A stretch of 64,000 nucleotides of DNA from the NCBI GenBank assembly GCA_050084515.1, contig CM114274.1, positions 10,416,001 to 10,480,000 of the forward strand. Direction: 5' to 3'. The DNA comes from Blasia pusilla (lineage: Eukaryota; Marchantiophyta; Marchantiopsida; Blasiales). The notes under the pieces are model-generated. The model was not told the origin of the DNA. It did not search any database and saw only the letters and a list, made by a program, of their open reading frames with translations. The position numbers and the translations under genes are program-made. Below, one piece after another: positions 59,409 through 64,000 of the stretch (its first letter is position 1; each line of letters starts with the position of its first letter).

Positions 59409-62400
59409 TCAAAGTGGTTTGTTTAAAATACTTCGCACTTCTTTGAGGGACAGAATTGGTTGGTGGATTCCTACTCCTACCTCCGACTCTCTTAAAACTA
59501 CCAGCAACACATAGTACATGTGCTTACAAGGGAAATACCTTTTGCCACTTGTCTCTCTTTGGACAAAGTCATCACATGAACATGTGGGAAAGCAACAAAT
59601 GTGCACCACATACACCCCTGTGACACTTGAATTTCTGATGTTGTTGTTCTGACCCAATACATCCTTCCTATTCCATTGCCACTCAAGACATCTTTCGTGG
59701 CGATGATCTCCATTTTTGCCTCCCGAGCTGATGCAATTCGCTTTGCTCTCTCCACCGTTGGCCTGCACATTTTGTTTCTCTTCACCCCATTTCTAGACTC
59801 AAACAGAAATAATGGATTGAGATCATCCACCTTCTCCGGGTACATGTTGACATCAATCTTGGGTTGAATACGAAATGCGAAAGGTCTCTGTAATGCGAAC
59901 ATGCTCCGAACTTCCCCCGTCTACGAGTCCGAAACCGGAACTTGTAAGATTGTCCACTTCGTCTTGAGTGCAGTTCGTGCCTGCGGCGATGGGCCAAATC
60001 GTGGGGATATTCCCAGGAGCTCCAATGGCAGCCGGATAAGACTTCCGGAAAGCGCAAGATTCATCTGGGCAGAAGAAGTACTTCAATTGATCCCCGGTCC
60101 TTGTGAAACAATCAAAGGTTTTGAGTCCCCAAAACCCAGGCAGAGGTCGTCCAGTCCTTGTACAGTTCTTATTTAGGAAAGTGCCGCATGCTCTCCTAAT
60201 GCCATCAGATCCTGCCCTGTAGGTGGGTCCACGTCCTGGGTTGCTCCGAGATATATGCCACCGTTTTAGGTTGCAATCCACCTCCATTACCGGAATCCCA
60301 TATTGTTGAACCACCCCAGTGACAGGATGTTGCGAACTTCCAGCAACGGAGGGCTTTTGAAATAAAACATTCACTGATTTTGGAGAAGTAACTCCATCAC
60401 GGATTTGGGACGGGTCCGGGGTCCCCGAATACCTGGGCGGTGTAATTTCCTCATCCAAATCAATCACCGGATTCGTTCTCGATCTTTTGCCTCTTCACCT
60501 ACCGAAGTCAAGATACTTATCTGGTCTCCACGAGTCTCGTTCGGATTGCTCTACCACCATCTGTATGGGGACGTCTTGAAACCCGCCCCACGAATATCCC
60601 CACCAATGTGTACGTCTTGCTCGAGTGGAGTTCAGCTCACGACCGGTTGAAGGCTTTGACATACAATTTTTCATCACAGATCTCACAAATACGACGACAT
60701 AGAGCTCAGATCGACGGCCCTTTTCCTTTTGTTATGCCTTTTGTGAGAAAGATATGGGATCTTTGCAGATGTAGTAGCATTGCTCTTGCCTGGTCTTGTT
60801 GGCATGCCTCCACAAGTGAAATTCGTTGGCATGCTTGTGACGACCTCCAAGAGGAATGAACACTTTCTGCTCCACTTGTGTTGGGGCAGAGGGCATTTTC
60901 ATGAACGTTCAATCCCTGCAACGACGGCAATGTTAGAAGGGAACGAAAATAACCCAGGAGTCAAAGAAATAAGCGACCTGTCGGAACCAAACGGGTTTAA
61001 ACCTGTCGGAACCCGACGGGTTGCAAGGCCGAGACATCCCATGAACGACTCTGTGACCCGTCGGGTCCCGAATGGTTGCACACCCGGGACGACACCAAAC
61101 ATGTGGATGCAACCCGTCGGTTTCCGTCGGGTTGCACACTCGGGCAACCCGTCGGTTTCCGTCGGGTTGCACACTCGGGCAACCCGTCGCATCCGACAGC
61201 TTGCTTGGTCTCTTGGGTTTGAAATCCATATAATTCCCACGCTTCTCACCATGAGCTACAACTTTACAAAAAATTCTCAGCGTGAGCTTGACAAGACAAA
61301 ATAGTGAACTCACCTGCCGCATGAAGTTTCCCCATTGTCTCATACGTACAGTCCACCAACTCAACCAAGAGCACAACTCTTTGTACTTCCCCTCAATCGC
61401 ATGCTTCCTCCACCACCCATGAAGTTCTTCTGGCGGTCCATGGGCTGCTTCAAGGTTTTCTTTGTCCTTGCGGCGTTGGAGTAGAGTGACATGCTCCGTC
61501 CTCTTATTCTCCTTGATGCAAGATTTGGTGTACCGGGTCACAGACTGTTGCCAATGGAAAGCATCCGACCTTTCCCTCTCAGGTTGAACCTCTCCACCCC
61601 AGAACACTTCCCGGATAGCAATCCACCCAGGTTGTGCATTGTCCGCCATGAACCCATAAATTTCCGGAGGTGGCCTTTTGTTTTCCTTCACCACCTCCAA
61701 TAAGAGTAACAAACACATCTTCAAAGCGCCAACATCTTCTACCTTTACTTCACACACAAATATAGTTTTGAGTCCATTCTCCACATGGTCATAAACGTGA
61801 GCACCCATCGTCAACCATCCGTTCAAAGACTCAGAGCAAATATCAAAGCTGACCCAGCTCCCGTAAAGATCTTCCCCTTCCCTCATTCGATCTATAAGAT
61901 CGAGTTATAAGCAAACTATTGCCTGATACTTGCAAGAGGAACGAGTAGGCGGACACAAGGCCCGATTGGTGTCCGACAGATCCGCTGAGGTTGATAACAT
62001 CCGGAATCTCTTCAGGAAGAACAACATTGTTACGAGTGTGCAAAGTTGGAGTGAAGCCGGATCTCTGCAGAGCTTGGAGTTGCAAACGAGAGCTCGGAGC
62101 ACTAGGAAATTCTAGACCGTCTACTTGGGAAATAGACGAGGTAAGGGGAGCCGTAAACTCTGTATTGACCATTTGCGGCATGTAGGAGATTCCATACTTT
62201 ACGGTCGAGGTCCTTTGGCTGGACCGTCTCACCTATTATGTCTTTTGTACCTTCCACCTAACATCTTTGGATACAAAGATGGTTCCAATTTGAGGAAGAA
62301 ATCGAACAGACAGAAAATTTTCATCCACTGCTACGAAAGACTCACGAGCTTGGGGTCGAATGATTTCTGATTGAGGAAGGGCCGCCGGATGAGCGCCACA

Positions 62401-62424
62401 AGGGAGCATAACATAATTATCCAT
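59409..62424 (-). pseudogene. Gene B, copy III: MULE transposase with intact SWIM motif, internally deleted
   Basis: Start ATG at 62424 (MDNYVMLPCGAHP). After SGNSLL the sequence jumps to the region equivalent to copy I position about 26290, so about 0.9 kb (Cys/His-rich part and following helices) is deleted. The DDE-like core is open at 61305-61886: VSFDICSESLNGWLTMGAHV, VYDHVENGLKTIF, EIYGFMADNAQPGWIAI, SDAFHWQQSVTRY. The intron (about 61304-60918) has donor GTGAGT and acceptor CGTTGCAG. The last exon runs to 59409 with frameshifts near 60700 and 59870. The C-terminal SWIM finger reads CSCDDFVQRE followed by FPCKHMYYV, i.e. C-x-C...C-x-H complete. This copy gives the clearest view of the catalytic and SWIM parts. 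Confidence 0.87.
61000..61204. repeat. Palindromes in the gene B intron, copy III
   Basis: Sites at about 61000, 61050 (degenerate), 61109, 61144 and 61179. Those at 61109 and 61144 are 35 bp apart and nearly identical, pointing to recent local duplication. They lie in the same intron as in copy I. Confidence 0.9.
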
Positions 62425-62476
62425 TCCAAGAAGATTCCTACGGGAGGAGGCGAGAATGAGAATGAGAATGAGAATA

Positions 62477-62490
62477 TTTAATTTATAGTG
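62477..62490 (-). promoter_or_regulatory. TATA box of gene B, copy III
   Basis: Minus strand CTATAAATTA, then a CT-rich leader and the gene B ATG 55-60 bases further on. Equivalent to 24803-24811. Confidence 0.75.
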
Positions 62491-62683
62491 AATAGGAAAC
62501 AGATACTCTGTGATTTTTTCTTGACAAGATGAATTTGGTGGGGAGATTGTCTAACACAATGGATCCATTGAACACATTCAATTGTGTTGCAATATGTTCC
62601 CGGATTTGGGAAGAAGAGGGTTGCGCATCACTTGGAACCGTCGGAGTCCTGGTAACTCAGAAATTACGAAGCTTACGAAGCAC

Positions 62684-63302
62684 GCAACCCGTCGGCATCG
62701 GATGGGTTGCACGCTTCGCTAAACATTGTCGGCGAGCAACCCGTCGCTCTCCGGCGACTTGCCGATACCGCTCCTTCTTGCTCGAAGATGCCGGAGGCGT
62801 GCAAACCGTCTGTTCCCGGCGAGGCGTGCAACCCGTCGCCGTCCAACGGGTTGCGCAAGGGCGTCGCCTTGTGGTGCAGCCAGCCAGACTCCGACGACTT
62901 GCACGGGAAGCCATCGTTCCTAACCCTTGATAAGGGAAGCGTGCAACCCAACAGTCTCCGACGGATTGCCCAAAATACGTCCCGTTCCCGTCCCAAACAC
63001 AGCGGAGGCGCGCAACATGTCGGTCTCTGACGGCTTGCGCGGGTACCTCGCGTTGTTTTCCGAAGACGACGGAGGCGCTCAACCCGTCGGTCTCCGACGG
63101 GTTGCTCGTGCACGTGGCGACGTTCGCAGGATGGTGGAGGCACGCAACATGTCGGTCTCCGACGGGTTGCGCGGGTACCTCGCGTTCTTTTCCGAAGACG
63201 ACGGAGGCGCTCAACCCGTCGGGCTCCGACGGGTTGCTCGCGCACGTGGCGACGTACCCAAGATTGCGAAGCTGCGCAACTTGTCGGACTCCGACGGGTT
63301 GC
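62684..63302. repeat. Palindrome array in the A/B bidirectional promoter, copy III (about 11 sites)
   Basis: Sites at about 62684, 62736, 62801 (partial), 62828, 62876 (degenerate), 62943, 63012, 63079, 63144, 63211 and 63276. The last six are spaced 65-69 bp, as in copy I. Spacers share TTTTCCGAAGACGACGGAGG and CGCGTT, corresponding to the copy I spacers in reverse. Confidence 0.93.
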
Positions 63303-63390
63303 GATTTTTCACGTCCGGACTTCCGTAACATTCGGCACGTTGCCGTCGAAAGGACGACGGGACCCAACGGTCAACACAACGGCTCGAAAA

Positions 63391-63400
63391 GTATAAATAG
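63391..63400 (+). promoter_or_regulatory. TATA box of gene A, copy III
   Basis: GTATAAATAG after the conserved AACGGCTCGAAAA block, about 285 bp before the gene A ATG; downstream sequence matches copy I. Confidence 0.78.
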
Positions 63401-63674
63401 GGCAGAAGTCGCTCATTTCCGGTTTCTCATTTCGCGATCTTCATTCCTCACTCCTCACTCTCGCGGCGATTGATTAGATACTGAAGGGCATTTCACGCGG
63501 CGACACATCGCGAGTCGATAGGGACGGAACGAGAGCGGGGCAGTTCGTTCGACCGAGCGATATCGGGATGATTCGAGCTAACCACCAAGGCGAGACGAGC
63601 TCCCATCTCGACATCAGCAAGGCGACTGATCAAGGGATTTGTCGTGGACATAGGCGGAGGCATTTCCGGCAAAA

Positions 63675-64000
63675 ATGACGAGGAAAAAAACACAAGCCAA
63701 CAAGTCCGGGAGCTTCACTCCCAAGTCCATTAGGACTCCTGCGTCAGCTTCTCCTGCGCCTCGTTCGGCGAATGAAATTAGGCAATAGGAAATCGAGGAG
63801 CGGGAAAGGGAAGCGGAGATGCACAACCAAGTGCTTCTGGCAAGACGTGTTCAAGCGGCGCTAGATAAACAGAACGAAGAGGCGGAGACGTCGCAGGCCT
63901 TGAAGAAAAGGATCGCCGACAAAAAGAGAGTAAAGAAGCGTCGGTGAGGAGCGCGGAATTGGCTAAAGCGAGGCGGGAAAAAGCGATAGCCATTGACGAT
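63675..64000 (+). pseudogene. Gene A, copy III: N-terminal coiled-coil part, cut by the window end
   Basis: ATG at 63675 (MTRKKTQANKSGSFTPKS), over 85% identical by eye to copy I exon 1. A TAG at 63786-63788 replaces a Gln codon, and a short deletion near 63940 shifts the frame before RSAELAKARREK-like sequence. The rest of the gene lies outside the window. Confidence 0.85.

Larger units (their letters stand above)
58984..64000. mobile_element. MULE copy III, runs off the window end
   Basis: Opposite orientation to copy I. It begins with GAGGTGCGGTAAGAGGAGAG at 58984, as at the right end of copy I, followed by gene B (minus), the palindrome-filled bidirectional promoter and the start of gene A (plus). 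The remaining gene A and second terminal repeat lie beyond 64000. It directly abuts the right gene C copy. Confidence 0.8.

Noticed and set aside
62657-63367. Long minus-strand ORF of 236 codons, and similar ORFs at 24266-24685, 30888-31349, 23963-24337 and 62673-63245
   Set aside because: These frames simply translate the palindrome arrays, giving recurring NPSxSDGL and QPVGxRRVAR peptides. Both strands give the same kind of ORF because the motif is self-complementary.

Overview
This is a repeat-dense eukaryotic window, almost certainly nuclear DNA of a land plant. The evidence is Ty1/copia and Ty3/gypsy retrotransposons, gypsy primer-binding sites matching the 3' end of tRNA-Asp, Mutator-like (MULE) and hAT transposases, GT-AG introns and TATA promoters. 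I see no intact host gene, rRNA, tRNA or CRISPR locus. The abundance of old, nested elements suggests a large genome. A non-seed plant is possible, but that is only an inference.

Layout. 1-2.8 kb: 3' part of a decayed copia element, polypurine tract and probable LTR, followed by a satellite-like array of about 180-bp units (2.77-3.56 kb). 3.7-7.0 kb: broken DUF659-type hAT transposase (minus). 7.8-8.7 kb: GC-rich array of small palindromes. 8.9-16.8 kb: two related gypsy elements head to head (gag on minus; LTR, PBS, gag, protease, RT and RNase H on plus). 16.8-29.3 kb: MULE copy I. 29.3-34.0 kb: fragments of the same MULE family (copy II). 35.23-36.46 kb: a solo gypsy LTR with a 5-bp target duplication. 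36.5-41.7 kb (minus) and 53.4-58.9 kb (plus): two inverted copies of a second element (gene C family), with a third fragment at 42.4-43.9 kb. 44.2-44.7 kb: C-terminus of a LINE-like RT. 46.8-48.9 kb: a second hAT transposase. 59.0-64.0 kb: MULE copy III, cut by the window end.

The most interesting system is the MULE family. Each copy has a divergent gene pair. Gene B is a MULE transposase (Cys/His-rich N-terminus, DDE-like core, C-terminal SWIM zinc finger). Gene A encodes a coiled coil, a ParB-like domain and a circularly permuted (beta-order) DNA methyltransferase-like region. All non-coding parts of the element (introns, bidirectional promoter, 3' flanks) carry about 70-75 copies of a 27-bp palindrome with half-site GCAACCCGTCGG, often at 64-67 bp spacing. 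Some copies have paired changes that keep the palindrome. I saw none in the exons. A DNA-binding or DNA-modifying protein encoded next to dozens of palindromic sites resembles bacterial ParB/parS and, more closely, the VANC anti-silencing system of VANDAL MULEs. Gene C appears to be a divergent ParB-methyltransferase relative, with its own unrelated array of about 21-bp motifs. All copies here are pseudogenes, so the functional reading is a hypothesis built from several decayed copies.
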